DNA of 64,000 bases. Source: Helianthus annuus (Eukaryota > Streptophyta > Magnoliopsida > Asterales > Asteraceae). The stretch covers positions 120,270,771 to 120,334,770 of the forward strand of contig NC_035436.2 in the NCBI RefSeq assembly GCF_002127325.2, written 5' to 3'. The notes below the pieces were generated by a model, which had not been told where the DNA came from, did not search any database, and saw only the letters and a list, made by a program, of their open reading frames with translations. The first letter of the stretch is position 1. The number at the start of each line of letters is the position of its first letter. Shown here piece by piece: positions 11,966 to 22,551 of the stretch. The translations under genes were made by a program, and so were the position numbers.

Positions 11966-14678
11966 ATTTAGAGGAAACTCGTGGAAAAAGATGTGGATAC
12001 TTTGCCTTCATTTGATCTTCGCGTTCCCAAGTAAACTCGGGTCCACGCTTAGATTCCCAACGAACCTTGACCAAGGGAATGCGCCTGCGTTTAAGCCACT
12101 TGACTTCACGTTCCATGATTTCTACCGGTTTCTCGACAAATTTCAGTGTTTTATCAACACGAATTTCGTCAAGCGGTATGTAGAGGTTCTCATCAGCTAA
12201 ACACCTCTTGAGATTGGACACGTGAAAGGTTGGATGAACATTTCCAAGTTCAGGAGGTAACTCAAGTCTGTAGGCTACCTTACCGATTCTTTCGACGATC
12301 TTGAATGGTCCAACGTATCTAGGTGCAAGTTTTCCTTTCTTTCCAAATCTGATCACACCTTTCCAAGGTGAGACCTTAAGTAATACACGATCACTGACTT
12401 GAAAATCCAAGGGTTTGCGTTTTAGGTCCGCGTAACTCTTCTGACGGCTTCTAGCTGTCTGAAGGTTATCACGCACTTTCTTAACCTTATCTGTTGTCTC
12501 TAAAATGAGGGCAGGTCCAGTAAGTTGAGCCTCGCCAATCTCATTCCAGCAGACTGGTGAACGACATTTTCGACCATAGAGAGCCTCGAAAGGAGCCATG
12601 TTGATGCTGGAGTGATAACTTTTGTTGTAGGAGAATTCAATCAATGGAAGATGTGAATCCTAACTACCACCAAAATCGATCACACAAGCTCTAAGCATAT
12701 CCTCCAGTGTCTGGATTGTTCTTTTAAATTGACCATCCGTTTGCGGATGATAAGCTGTGCTCAGATTAAGTTGAGACCCCATAGCAGCTTGCATGGTTCT
12801 CCAAAAATGAGAAGTGAAACGAGCATCTCTGTCAGAAATGATGTTCAAAGGAACACCATGTCGAGCTACGGTTTCATCCACGTAGATTTGAGCAAGTTTG
12901 TCAGCCGAAAAATCCTCACGGATTGGCAAGAAATGCGCTGACTTGGTAAGACGATCAACGACTACCCAGATGGCATCGTGACCTTTCTTTGTGCGCGGGA
13001 GTTTAGTAATGAGATCCATGGTAATGTTTTCCCACTTCCAAACTGGGATCTCTGGTTGCTCCAATAAACCAGAAGGACGCTGATGTCCAGCCTTAACCTT
13101 AAGACAAGTGAGGCATTTTGATATGTATAAGGCAATGTCTTTCTTCATACCAGGCCACCAATACTGAATACGAAGATCCTTATACATCTTATCTGAGCCA
13201 GGATGAATAGAATAACGAGACTTATGGGCTTCATCCATAAGCAAGGTACGAAGATTATCTTGGCTTGGGACCCACAAGCGGTCCATGAAATAATATGATC
13301 CATTGTCCTTCAGTTCTAGAGCAGGAGTTATGTGATAAGGAAATTCCTTATCCATCAAACCTTGTGAAACACAAGCTTGTTGAGCCTGAGAAATACGGGC
13401 TTGGATATCGGTTTGAATAACAGATTGGACACGTACACAATGAAGCTTAGTACGTTCCTTGCGACTTAAAGCATCGGCTACGACATTCGCCTTACCAGGA
13501 TGGTAGCGAATCTCGCAGTCGTAGTCGTTTAGAAGTTCAACCCAACGTCGTTGTCTCATGTTGAGTTCTTTCTGATTGAAGATGTGTTGAAGACTCTTGT
13601 GGTCAGTGAAAACCACACATTTTGTACCGTACAAGTAGTGTCTCCAAATCTTAAGAGCGAAGACAACTGCACCCAACTCAAGATCATGAGTGGTGTAGTT
13701 CTTCTCATGAATCTTCAATTGTCTCGATGCGTATGCTATGACTTTGTTCCTTTGCATCAGGACGCAGCCAAGAACCAATTTAGATGCATCGCAATAAACG
13801 ACGAAATCATCATTACCCTCGGGCAAAGTTAGGACAGGCGCGTCACAAAGTTTCTGCTTCAAGTGTTGAAAAGCTTCCTCTTGCTTGAATCCCCAATCAA
13901 AGGGCTTGTTCTTCTGAGTTAGAGCAGTTAGAGGAACTGCAATCTTTGAGAAGTTCTCAATGAAGCGGCGGTAATAACCCGCTAGACCAAGAAAAGAACG
14001 AACTTCAGTAGGAGTAGTAGGTGTATCCCAATCCTTGATCGCACTGATCTTGGAGGGATCTACGTGAATACCTTGTTCGTTGACAATATGTCCCAAGAAT
14101 TGAACCTCCTTAAGCCAGAATTCACACTTGGAGAATTTGGCAAAAAGTTGCTCTTTCTTTAGGAGTTCCAACGTAAGACGGAGATGTTGCTCATGGTCGG
14201 CTCGCGTCTTAGAATATATCAAGATGTCATCAATAAAAACGATGATGAACTTATCCAAGTAAGGTTTGCAGACCCTATTCATTAAGTCCATGAAAACAGC
14301 AGGAGCATTAGTCAAACCGAATGGCATGAATGTGAACTCATAATGTCCATAACGAGTACGGAACGCTGTCTTTGGAATATCTTCTTCATGCACCCAGAGT
14401 TGATGATATCCAGATCGCAGATCAATCTTTGAAAAGTAAGAAGCGCCTTGCAATTGATCAAAGAGATCATCAATGCGAGGTAGGGGATATCGATTCTTGA
14501 TGGTGAGCTTGTTAAGCTCACGATAATCGATACACATCCTAAAAGATCCATCCTTCTTTTTTACAAACAGAGCGGGAGCACCCCAAGGTGAAAAGCTAGG
14601 ACGGATAAAACCCTTGTCAGAGAGCTCCTGAAGCTGCTTAGATAACTCTTGCATCTCAGATGGTGCAAGACGATATGG
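11964..14678 (-). pseudogene. Element D pol: RT, RNase H, integrase, chromodomain-like end
   Basis: The frame continues from the protease part across the C insertion with no change of phase once C is removed. In order: RT with [16 protein letters not shown] and FIDD (14226-14237), RNase H ([23 protein letters not shown]), integrase zinc region (H, H, CLTCLK), the integrase core, then [12 protein letters not shown]...KYPHLF, a chromodomain-like end of the Tekay type. A TAG at 12660-12662 replaces the Trp codon seen in related copies, cutting the integrase. The catalytic Glu of the DDE triad is Lys (codon 12723-12725, GQFKRT instead of GQSERT). The gene is dead by nonsense, by the missing catalytic residue and by the insertion of C. 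Confidence 0.85.
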
Positions 14679-15147
14679 TGTTGGTGCACTTACGTCTGCT
14701 GACTACGTCTTACATTGAGTCTTGAAGTTGAACAGATGAAAACATGGCACGGAAACCTAGAAATAGGAGATTGTATAGAATCGCTTATGTATACATAGTC
14801 TAGGTTCGCTCATGTGTCATAGGTATAGTCAGGATCGCTCATTAGGCAGTGTTAGGATCGCTTATATGGTCTTTGATCAGGATCGCTTATATGGATGTCC
14901 ATATAAGCGAACCAGGGGTGTCTATATATAGTAGAGCGATCCAAACACATAGTTAACGGTGTAATTTGCGGTTGAGCCACGAAGTGCTGCCAAAGTGCTG
15001 TCAATCCTTGTAATCAAGTTGAAGATCAATAAAACAGCAATATTAAAGTGAATACAACTTCAATAGCACCGAATTATTAGTTTCCGCCTCTTAATTCGGA
15101 TACGAACTTCTCTGAACGACTCAAACAGGTCCAAGAACGATCCTACA
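14679..15147 (+). repeat. 5' LTR of element C (469 bp)
   Basis: Starts TGTTGGTGCACTTACG and ends GATCCTACA before the primer site. It carries AGGATCGCT / GGTTCGCT motifs and a TATATATA box at 14923-14930. Confidence 0.95.
14923..14930 (+). promoter_or_regulatory. Possible TATA box of C 5' LTR
   Basis: TATATATA preceded by GTC, in the middle of the LTR and matched at 21688-21695 in the 3' copy. Element A has the same box in its LTR. Confidence 0.5.
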
Positions 15148-15149
15148 AT

Positions 15150-15161
15150 TGGTATCAGAGC
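15150..15161 (+). other. Primer binding site of element C (initiator tRNA-Met)
   Basis: TGGTATCAGAGC begins two bases after the LTR end. Confidence 0.9.
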
Positions 15162-15339
15162 ACAAGAGGAGGAGTTCTTGCCATTTCAGCTGCATTTCTT
15201 CTGTTTTTCTACACTTTCTTCATTTTTTCAAAAATTTTCAGGATAAAACAAGCTCAAAATCACACGGTGCACTCGGAATCATGATTTAACAAACCCTTGA
15301 AGTTTTCAGAACTAAAATCGACCTAGAAAGCTGTTTTTT

Positions 15340-15720
15340 AGGAGGTTCGCTTTTACAGATTCGCGTAAAAGGTGACGTAAGCAACAGGTCCGCTCGAAAA
15401 TTCAAGTTGGGTTCGCTCTTTGTGACAGATCTTAGTGGGTCAGCTCCAAAATTTTCAGTGAGTTCGCTCGAACGAACATCTCCTGGTTCGCTCATCCAGA
15501 CAAAGTTGGTCGGTCCGCTCGAACGGTCCGCGTATTAGTCAATTGATTGGTCCGCTTATTTGACGGTTCGCCCAAAGGGTTTATTTCGCTGGTCCGCTTA
15601 TTTGTTCACTAAGTTCGCTAATACAACTGTTGGTCTGGTTTGCTTAAACGACATATAATTTGGTTCGCTTATCTGATCAGTTCAAGAGATTCGCTTTTAG
15701 AACAATTCGCTTATTTGAAC
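15340..15720 (+). repeat. GGTTCGCTT / GGTCCGCTC motif array in the leader of C
   Basis: About 18 degenerate copies at 15-35 bp spacing between the primer site and the gag start, continuing the motif already seen in the LTR. Element A has the same array in its leader. Possible roles (transcription-factor sites, RNA packaging) are inference. Confidence 0.75.
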
Positions 15721-15769
15721 AATTTGTCAAAGTTTGGAAATAGTTGTGTATCTGTGAAAAATTTGAAAA

Positions 15770-17130
15770 ATGGATACTGAATTTTATAATGCTTTTGCTA
15801 CCCCGACCTCGATTACTCAGAGTGCTTTGATTGAAAACGAAACCGGAACGTCTCAGAAACCACCGAAACTCATGGATATTGACGATTATAACGTGTGGTC
15901 TGAACGTTTTGGCAATTGGGTCGAAGCTTATCATCTCGATGCATGGGAACACACCGAGGAACCATATGTTAAACCCACAAAGAACGATGTTGTGAATGGT
16001 ACTCCGCTAACACTTAGAGAAATGAGTACTGCAGATAAAAAGAAATATCGAGATGAGAAATTGATGGTGAGTTTACTTCAGCAAGCGATAAAAGAAGATA
16101 TTTTGATACTGCTTCAACATGACGGAACTGCATATTCAATGTGGACAGAATTGGAAGCAAAGTTTACGGGAAGTGATGATATGTTAAAGAACAAAATGTC
16201 TCTCATGAAGAAAGAATTTGATTTGTTTCGGGGATTGAAAAATGAAAACACCAAGCAAATTATTGATAGATATTGTAACTTGGTGAGAAATATGACAAAG
16301 TTAGGTATTAAGAAAGATACTGATGAGTTGATTGAAAAACTTGCAGATGCGCTTCCATATGAAACATGGGGAACATTTTTGATGATGCTGAAGTCCAACA
16401 AAGCAGAATATAAAAAATGAAGCTAGGAGACTTCATAAAGCATTTGGAAGCTTAAGAGATGGAGCAGAGAAAGATCGCTAGGATGAAGAACTATGATGGA
16501 GAGCAGGATATCAGCCTGTACTACAAACATGGTGTTACTGATTCATCAAAGTTTTCTCCTAAGATCGAAACTGCTTACAGTGCTAAAGATTCTCCTGAGA
16601 AGAAGGCATCTCAAGGATCAAGCAACAGCACAAGATTTTCATCTTTCGATCCTAACATCTCTGTAACAAAGAATGGTAGAAAACTTCAGTGTAACATTGT
16701 ATTAAGCCTTGAAAATGATCAAGACTACACTAAAGAGATTGCTAAAAATCAAATGTCTTTGTTAGGGATGATTTTAGAATCTTATAGTTGTTTTGTTGCA
16801 GGAAAGATCGGAAATCCAATGCTCACGAAAGAGGATTACGATCAAATTGATGCTGAGGAAATGGAATTGATGGATATAAAATGGTGTATGGCGAGTGTGA
16901 TGAGACGTGCTGAAAAGTTTAAACAAATTACCGGCCGTGATGATTTTCGTGATGCAAATGTTTCAGCTTTAGGTTTTGATAAATCTAAAGTTACATGTTT
17001 TTGTTGTCGGGAAAAAGGGCATTTCAAGAGGGAGTGCAAAAACCGTGAAGCTATCGGAGCCCAGAATCCTTTCGGAAACAACGACTATCACAAGAAGGCC
17101 ATCTATCATCAAATCACACCACCAGCATAG
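15770..17130 (+). pseudogene. Element C gag N-terminal part (UBN2-like plus CCHC), one frameshift
   Basis: ATG 15770 opens 216 codons with KPPKLMDIDDYNVW and the helical UBN2-like region, ending at TGA 16418-16420. Homology continues in the -1 frame from an A6 run, passes a TAA at 16453 and goes on from 16459. The CCHC knuckle CFCCREKGHFKREC lies at 16996-17037, followed by NPFGNNDYHKKAIYHQ. The frame ends with TAG 17128-17130, but the same frame continues open behind it. The A6 shift is not a canonical slippery heptamer, so I read it as decay. The product is a nucleocapsid-type Gag that would coat element RNA. Confidence 0.8.
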
Positions 17131-19428
17131 CAGCAGGCACAAACAGCTCATGGGAGAGATGTGGTTGATAAAAGAGCATGTGTTGTTAGTCAGGGAAAAT
17201 ATGATAATTTTACCTGGGAAAAGTATCTTCCGAAAGACAGTAAAGTGTGTTTGGCTGAACAAGATGATGAGAAGTTGGCAGAAGGTTTTACTTGGGATGA
17301 TTTTTGTCTAGATCAAAATCTTATGGCCAAAGAGATGTCCAAAAATACTTCTCATGCTTTCTTTGCTAGTGCTTATGATTTGAAATGTGCAGAAAGGTGC
17401 AGAAAAGTCATGGAAGCTGCTGAAGAAAAACGAAGAAGGATCAGAGAAGAGGCAGAAGATGAAGAGCGATTGAAGGAAGAAGCGAAAGCTGAGAAAAGAA
17501 GAAGAGCTGAGTTTTTACAACCAAGCAGAAATGTAAAAGAAGTTCCAGAATTTGAAGTAAAGATTGAAGCTGAACCGGTCATGGTCCAAGAAAAGTGCAT
17601 GAACTGTGATTCGCTGATTAAGCAGAACAATGAGCTGCTGCACAATATTCACAAGTTGAAAGAATCATATGATACTATGAACAGAGAAATCAACAAATAT
17701 ACAGATTCTGATGGTGAAGAAGCTGAAGCTATGAATACTTTGGAGATAGCTTATCTGAGACAGCTTGATACGGAAAACTTTAACATAAAGAAATGTGCTG
17801 ATCTCGAGCTTGAGTTGGCAACACAAAAGATAGAAACTGAGAAAATTAAGAAATTATTAGATAGTTACTCATGTTCTACTTTTGTGGTTGACATGATTTA
17901 TCCAGTGGTGAAAGATTTGAAGACATTCAAAGAAGAGCAGACATCGGATGAAGAAAAGTGTGTGACAAATGTTGAAGAAAAGTTGAAAGCTTCTGGTAAG
18001 AAACCGAGTGTATCCTACAATAGATGTCTGCCCCCGGTCGAAAATGGATATTTACCTCGAAAACCAAATTCAGAAAGAGTCAATAAAGCGATCAATTTGA
18101 AATGGGAGTCTGGGTCGTCGGATAACTTACCGGAAAGTATTGATGTCACATATACGTCATCAGACACTGATCATGAGTCAAAGTTGATAAAAAGTATGGT
18201 CGATCAGGTGTTAGACACAGATGATAATGAGGAATCAAAACTGAAGTCAAAACCCGAGTCAAAGTCTGGGTCCAGTGCATCAAAGCCAACAGTCAAAAAG
18301 GACAAACGGGTTTATGATAAAGAATTTTTACTTTCGAAATCTAATTTGAATGATGAATCAGTCAAAGTGGCATATACTTTGAAAGGTTCTGACAAATTAT
18401 ATTCAGATGAAAGTTTTCCAATAAGAAGTGTCAGACTTGAAATGATTCAAAAGGTTTTGAAAATAACAGAAATTAATATTTCAGAAATAAAAGATTTTAA
18501 TCTTAATGGAAAACCTAAACAGTACACTTCAAGAGATCAACAGAGAATCAACAAGAAAATGGGTTACAATTGTGGTTATAGTTTCCAAAAGAAACCAAAC
18601 CATAATCGTAATTACAAAAAGAAAGGTCTTGGTTTTGTTCCACAGAAAAACTATAAAAATGAAAAAATTTATAAACCAAAAACAATGTTTGTTGCAGGAA
18701 AAACAACAGAAGCTGAAAAAGAAAAATCTTTCAGGAATCAGACGAATCAAGAATTCCTTACTAAGAAGCAAGAGGACATGAAGAAGAAGGAAGATCCGAA
18801 GAAGGTTGAAAAGAGATCTTGTTTTCAGTGTAAAGCTGTGGGTCATGTTGCGAAAGATTGTCCGAAGACATTTCGACCAAAACAAGAAGTCTCAAGAAAA
18901 ATGAAAGAAAAAATTGTTGAGAAGACTGAACTGTCAACCAGGAAGTCTACTGGCTTTGAAAATTCGACTTTTGAAAAAGGAGAATGTTCAAAGAGTGCTT
19001 CCAAAAGAATAGACAATGCTACAAATCAGAAATGGGTTGTTAAAGGTTCAGGTAAAAAGTCTGGTAATGATTCTGATTCCATAAAATCAGAGGAGCCACG
19101 TGTTGAGAAAAAGGTTGAAAAGAAAGTTCCGAAAGTGGACGATGTGAATTTTCCGCCACTAAATGCTAAAAATTACAAATCTAAAATCGGAAAAGTTGAA
19201 ATTTCAAATCAATTTTATTCTGACAAGAAGAAAATTGATGTTGAAAAAACCTTTAACGGAAATGTAAAACGCATCTTTGGAAAAATGGTCAGTGGTAAGG
19301 CCCAAAGCATTAAGGATTTTTATGCTTCCAAAGGATGGGTTTACAAGTCGGTTGAAAGGAATGATGAAAACGATGAGGTTACACCCAAGGAAGGTCAGGC
19401 TTGGGTGGATATATTTTTTCAAGAATAA
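17131..19428 (+). CDS. Element C gag extension: 766-codon coiled-coil protein with second CCHC knuckle
   Basis: In frame with the knuckle region but separated from it by TAG 17128-17130. No ATG-start context is evident, so expression by readthrough or re-initiation would be needed. Residues near 80-130 are a Glu/Arg/Lys-rich helix, and 155-245 a further coiled coil (NELLHNIHKLKESYDTMNRE). A Ser/Lys/Glu-rich stretch follows, with a basic segment near 455-500. The second knuckle CFQCKAVGHVAKDC is at 18820-18861 (about residue 554 from 17161). The tail VDDVNFPPL...ISNQFYS...KRIFGKMV...QAWVDIFF matches B. No protease or pol motif is present. Long coiled-coil Gags occur in Sireviruses, where they may bind host proteins; that role is inference here. 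Confidence 0.75.
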   Translation, partial: QQAQTAHGRDVVDKRACVVSQGKYDNFTWEKYLPKDSKVCLAEQDDEKLAEGFTWDDFCLDQNLMAKEMSKNTSHAFFASAYDLKCAERCRKVMEAAEEKRRRIREEAEDEERLKEEAKAEKRRRAEFLQPSRNVKEVPEFEVKIEAEPVMVQEKCMNCDSLIKQNNELLHNIHKLKESYDTMNREINKYTDSDGEEAEAMNTLEIAYLRQLDTENFNIKKCADLELELATQKIETEKIKKLLDSYSCSTFVVDMIYPVVKDLKTFKEEQTSDEEKCVTNVEEKLKASGKKPSVSYNRCLPPVENGYLPRKPNSERVNKAINLKWESGSSDNLPESIDVTYTSSDTDHESKLIKSMVDQVLDTDDNEESKLKSKPESKSGSSASKPTVKKDKRVYDKEFLLSKSNLNDESVKVAYTLKGSDKLYSDESFPIRSVRLEMIQKVLKITEINISEIKDFNLNGKPKQYTSRDQQRINKKMGYNCGYSFQKKPNHNRNYKKKGLGFVPQKNYKNEKIYKPKTMFVAGKTTEAEKEKSFRNQTNQEFLTKKQEDMKKKEDPKKVEKRSCFQCKAVGHVAKDCPKTFRPKQEVSRKMKEKIVEKTELSTRKSTGFENSTFEKGECSKSASKRIDNATNQKWVVKGSGKKSGNDSDSIKSEEPRVEKKVEKKVPKVDDVNFPPLNAKNYKSKIGKVEISNQFYSDKKKIDVEKTFNGNVKRIFGKMVSGKAQSIKDFYASKGWVYKSVERNDENDEVTPKEGQAWVDIFFQE
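18820..18861 (+). other. Second CCHC zinc knuckle of element C
   Basis: C-x2-C-x4-H-x4-C is complete here, while the B counterpart has lost its last Cys to Tyr. Confidence 0.85.
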
Positions 19429-19438
19429 AAACCTGACT

Positions 19439-19480
19439 TGCCGGAGATCCCAAGATGGTATCGTGGATCATGAATCGGCA
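19439..19480 (+). ncRNA. Hairpin after the gag stop, C copy 1
   Basis: TGCCG / CGGCA outer arms; GATCC (19446-19450) / GGATC (19465-19469) inner arms; 14-nt loop; ATGAAT between the inner and outer 3' arms. It starts 10 nt after the gag stop. Confidence 0.6.
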
Positions 19481-19517
19481 TCCTTCTTAATCTGTGTTTG
19501 TGAGGTTTTGCAGGACT

Positions 19518-19560
19518 TGCCGGAACTCCTAGGTTTGTAAGCGAGGAGTAGGAATCGGCA
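19518..19560 (+). ncRNA. Hairpin after the gag stop, C copy 2
   Basis: TGCCG / CGGCA outer arms; ACTCC(T) (19525-19530) / (A)GGAGT (19544-19549) inner arms; AGGAAT spacer. It is a second, diverged copy 79 bp after copy 1 with the same geometry. Confidence 0.6.
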
Positions 19561-20297
19561 CCTTGAGAATTCAATCAAAAGATGGTAATTGGTTGAAAAA
19601 CAGGTTTGAAAGTTTAAGTTGTGGAATGTTGTTGTTCTTACAAGTGGTTAAATCATGGTCATTGAATTGAACTTGATTTAATTATCATTCATGAAAATTG
19701 GTACACAACGTGATGATTTGAACCCCATTTTTACAAAAGGTAAAAGCAACTAAACTTATTTTCCGGAAAAACCATTCTGATTAAAACAAACTTAAGTGTT
19801 TTGAAATCATTATGGGAAAATAGTTTGTTGAAAGGGGGAGTTCTGATTGTTTAAGCCAAACGAATGGAGAATTGAAGTGTTTCGATATCAGTTGTCATGT
19901 TCTGTACAGTTTGTTTTCAATTTTCACTAGATGTATTTGAATTTTAGGGGGAGTAAGAATTTTTAGAAAATCCAAAAACATCAGAAAATTTGAAAAAAAC
20001 AAAAACATGATAAAACTTAAAAATGAGTTTTTGTTGCATAAAAGAGGAAATGATAGTACATCAGTAAACTATCACAGCACGCTAAAGAATTGTAAAGTCA
20101 AAATGTGATAAACAATTTTACTGCGGTTGTGTCAGTAGATTTTTGCACATTTAGTTAATTGAAACGAGATATAAACCTAAATCAAACTTGCTTGATTCGT
20201 GGGTAACTATTCATGGATATATGGGTAACCCCCGAAATCTTGTTTGAAAGGTCCCGTATTCTGAGATACTAGGTCTTTATGCTCAGTGATATCTGGG

Positions 20298-20353
20298 GTA
20301 TTATTCCGGGACTTCTGCTGTATGGAAATACTGACCTAGTCCCCGAATAATAC
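20298..20353 (+). ncRNA. Conserved stem-loop in the C 3' region
   Basis: Arms 20298-20313 and 20338-20353 pair over 16 nt with one mismatch around a 24-nt loop. B has the same arms at 7997-8053 with a different loop sequence. Confidence 0.55.
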
Positions 20354-21430
20354 TTTCTGCTAAAAGCTTTGAAACATAAGCTCGCCCTCAGCAAACTGAT
20401 TAAACAATAAAATTGATAATCTTTGCTGTTGTAAAAAAGATCCTCAAAAGGGGACCCACCAAAAGTCGAGCCGTCATCTCTCTGCTGAACGGAAGTTCTG
20501 ACCTGAGCTCTCACGGTTTCGCATCTATCCCTTTATAGATATCATCTGTGGTATACTCACCTGTAAGACTGAATATTTGGGATCTGGATACAGGAGTATA
20601 TTCAAGTGGAGTGATACACAATTAAGTTTAAGTCTCTAAAACATTAATATCGTATCTCGAATCAATTGAAGTTTGTGTGAAAATTTAAGTGGACAAACAT
20701 ACTGACAATCTTGGTAAATTGTTTAGAACTTAACACGTAATCAAGCTTAACGGTGTTAGTGATATGTTTCATAACTGATATGATCCTCTTGCACAAACTC
20801 ACAAAAATATTGTCTGTAAATATTTCATTTCTGCATTTACTTTCTTTCAGAAAATCCAAAAGGATTTTTGGTGTGTTTTAGCATAAATTTTGAAAAAAGT
20901 CAAAAAGATGTTCGACAACTGGTGTTGAGATGCTGATTTTCGAAATTTAAAAGTGCTAAACTTGCAGAGCTGGTTTGGGGAGTGTTTGTGTGTAGATGGT
21001 AAAGTTGTTTTGATAAAAACCAGTAATAAATTCTTGAATGCAAAATTATTACTGTTTTGGTTCAACATAGTTTCTAAATTGTTGAAAAATTTTAATCTTT
21101 GTAGAAACTTATGGTTTGGTAGAGATTGTGCAGGACTTGAGCCAGATATTGATCCTGAGAGAGAATGGAGCCAGGTATCGATTTGGAACCTGATGGGAGC
21201 CTATTAACGATCTTAGAACCAGTGAAAGTTTGAATTCCAGACTACGATCCCAGCTGTGTGAGAGGGGGAGTCTGAAGACACCGTGTCAACATTCAAGAGA
21301 GAAGAGTTTGTTGATGATGAAGATAGAGAACGAGGATTCTTGAAACGACAGATATTTTAGAGGAAGATTGTCTACTGATGAAGATTGTAGATTGACATGT
21401 GCAAAGACTCTATGAAGACTCTGTCAACAT

Positions 21431-21443
21431 CCGAGGGGGAGTC
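21431..21443 (+). other. Polypurine tract of element C
   Basis: CCGAGGGGGAGTC lies directly before the 3' LTR start TGTTGG. Confidence 0.85.
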
Positions 21444-21912
21444 TGTTGGTGCACTTACGTCTGCTGACTACGTCTTACATTGAGTCTTGAAGTTGAACAG
21501 ATGAAAACATGGCACGGAAACCTAGAAATAGGAGATTGTATAGAATCGCTTATGTATACATAGTCTAGGTTCGCTCATGTGTCATAGGTATAGTCAGGAT
21601 CGCTCATTAGGCAGTGTTAGGATCGCTTATATGGTCTTTGATCAGGATCACTTATATGGATGTCCATATAAGCGAACCAGGGGTGTCTATATATAGTAGA
21701 GCGATCCAAACACATAGTTAACGGTGTAATTTCCGGTTGAGCCACGAAGTGCTGCCGAAGTGCTGTCAATCCTTGTAATCAAGTTGAAGATCAATAAAAC
21801 AGCAATATTAAAGTGAATACAGCTTCAATAGCACCGAATTATTAGTTTCCGCCTCTTAATTTGGATACGAACTTCTCTGAACGACTCAAACAGGTCCGAC
21901 AACGATCCTACA
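21444..21912 (+). repeat. 3' LTR of element C (469 bp)
   Basis: Same length as the 5' copy, with about seven substitutions by eye, so near 1.5% divergence. TATATATA at 21688-21695. Followed by the TATGG duplication. Confidence 0.95.
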
Positions 21913-22551
21913 TATGGAGCTCTGGCTATGGGATTTGCACCAGGTACGAGATCAATACGGAACTCGACTTGGCGTGCTGGAGGTAGACCAGGTAACTCTT
22001 CAGGGAAAACTTCAGAATAATCCCGAACGACAGGAATATCTGAAATAGTCTTACCCTTGCCTTTATCTGTTGTAACATGTGCTAAGAAAGCCACATATTT
22101 CTTCCGTAGATACTTCCGAGCTTTAAAACAAGACATGAGTTTGAGACCACCGGCAGGCTTCTCACCACGAACCTGTAGGATCTCGCCTGTCGACAGCGGC
22201 ACACGAACAATCTTCTCAGAACAAACTATCTCTGCGCGATGCTTAGATAACCAATCCATACCTACTATAATGTCGAAGCTTCCAAGTTGCATTGGCGTGA
22301 GGTCAATAGAAAAAATATGGTCGTTAAGGTTCAACTGGCAGTTGCGTAGAACAGAATTAAGAACAACGGGTTCACCACTGGCAACCTCTACTGTCAAATG
22401 TTTACTTAGTTTTGTTCTAGACACGCGAAGCATTGTCTCAAAAGAAAATGACACGAAACTCTTGTTGGCACCCGAATCAAAAAAGAACAGATGCTGGCTG
22501 ATTATTAATAAAGAACGTACCGTTCACCACTTCGTTGTCTGCTTGTGCTTC
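21913..22551 (-). pseudogene. Element D protease region, frameshifted
   Basis: A retropepsin of the gypsy type. The active-site DSGA is encoded at 22467-22478, followed in sense order by the family block [16 protein letters not shown] and then the linker to RT (PEELPGLPPARQVEF). Just upstream of DSGA a T6 run carries an extra T compared with F, throwing the active site out of frame with the preceding gag. The part from 22454 down is open to the C insertion at 21917. It would mature Gag-Pol in intact relatives. Confidence 0.8.

Larger units (their letters stand above)
19429..21443 (+). other. 3' non-coding region of element C (2.0 kb)
   Basis: No supported gene lies here. It holds two hairpins after the gag stop (19439, 19518), a stem-loop at 20298-20353, and four GGGGGAG purine tracts (19832, 19946, 21263, 21434), the last being the working polypurine tract. 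Several blocks align closely with B (7307-8180 and 28098-29099) although both elements have broken gag genes. Confidence 0.7.
14679..21912 (+). mobile_element. Element C: complete non-autonomous copia TR-GAG element
   Basis: Two 469-bp LTRs (14679-15147, 21444-21912) differ at about seven positions. The flanks are the direct duplication TATGG (14674-14678 and 21913-21917), cut exactly into the RAPYRL codons of D pol. Inside are a primer site, a motif-rich leader, a gag of about 1200 codons and 2 kb of conserved non-coding DNA. I see no aspartic protease, integrase, RT or RNase H motif in any frame. This is the layout of terminal-repeat retrotransposons with a GAG domain, which depend on pol from elsewhere. 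Membership of the Sirevirus branch is inference. Confidence 0.9.

Noticed and set aside
16409..16420. Programmed -1 frameshift at the A6 run of C gag
   Set aside because: The context TAT AAA AAA TGA lacks a canonical slippery heptamer and a TAA follows in the new frame at 16453, so decay is more likely.
17131..19428. Env-like protein in element C
   Set aside because: No signal peptide or membrane segment; it has a CCHC knuckle and coiled coils and continues gag in frame.
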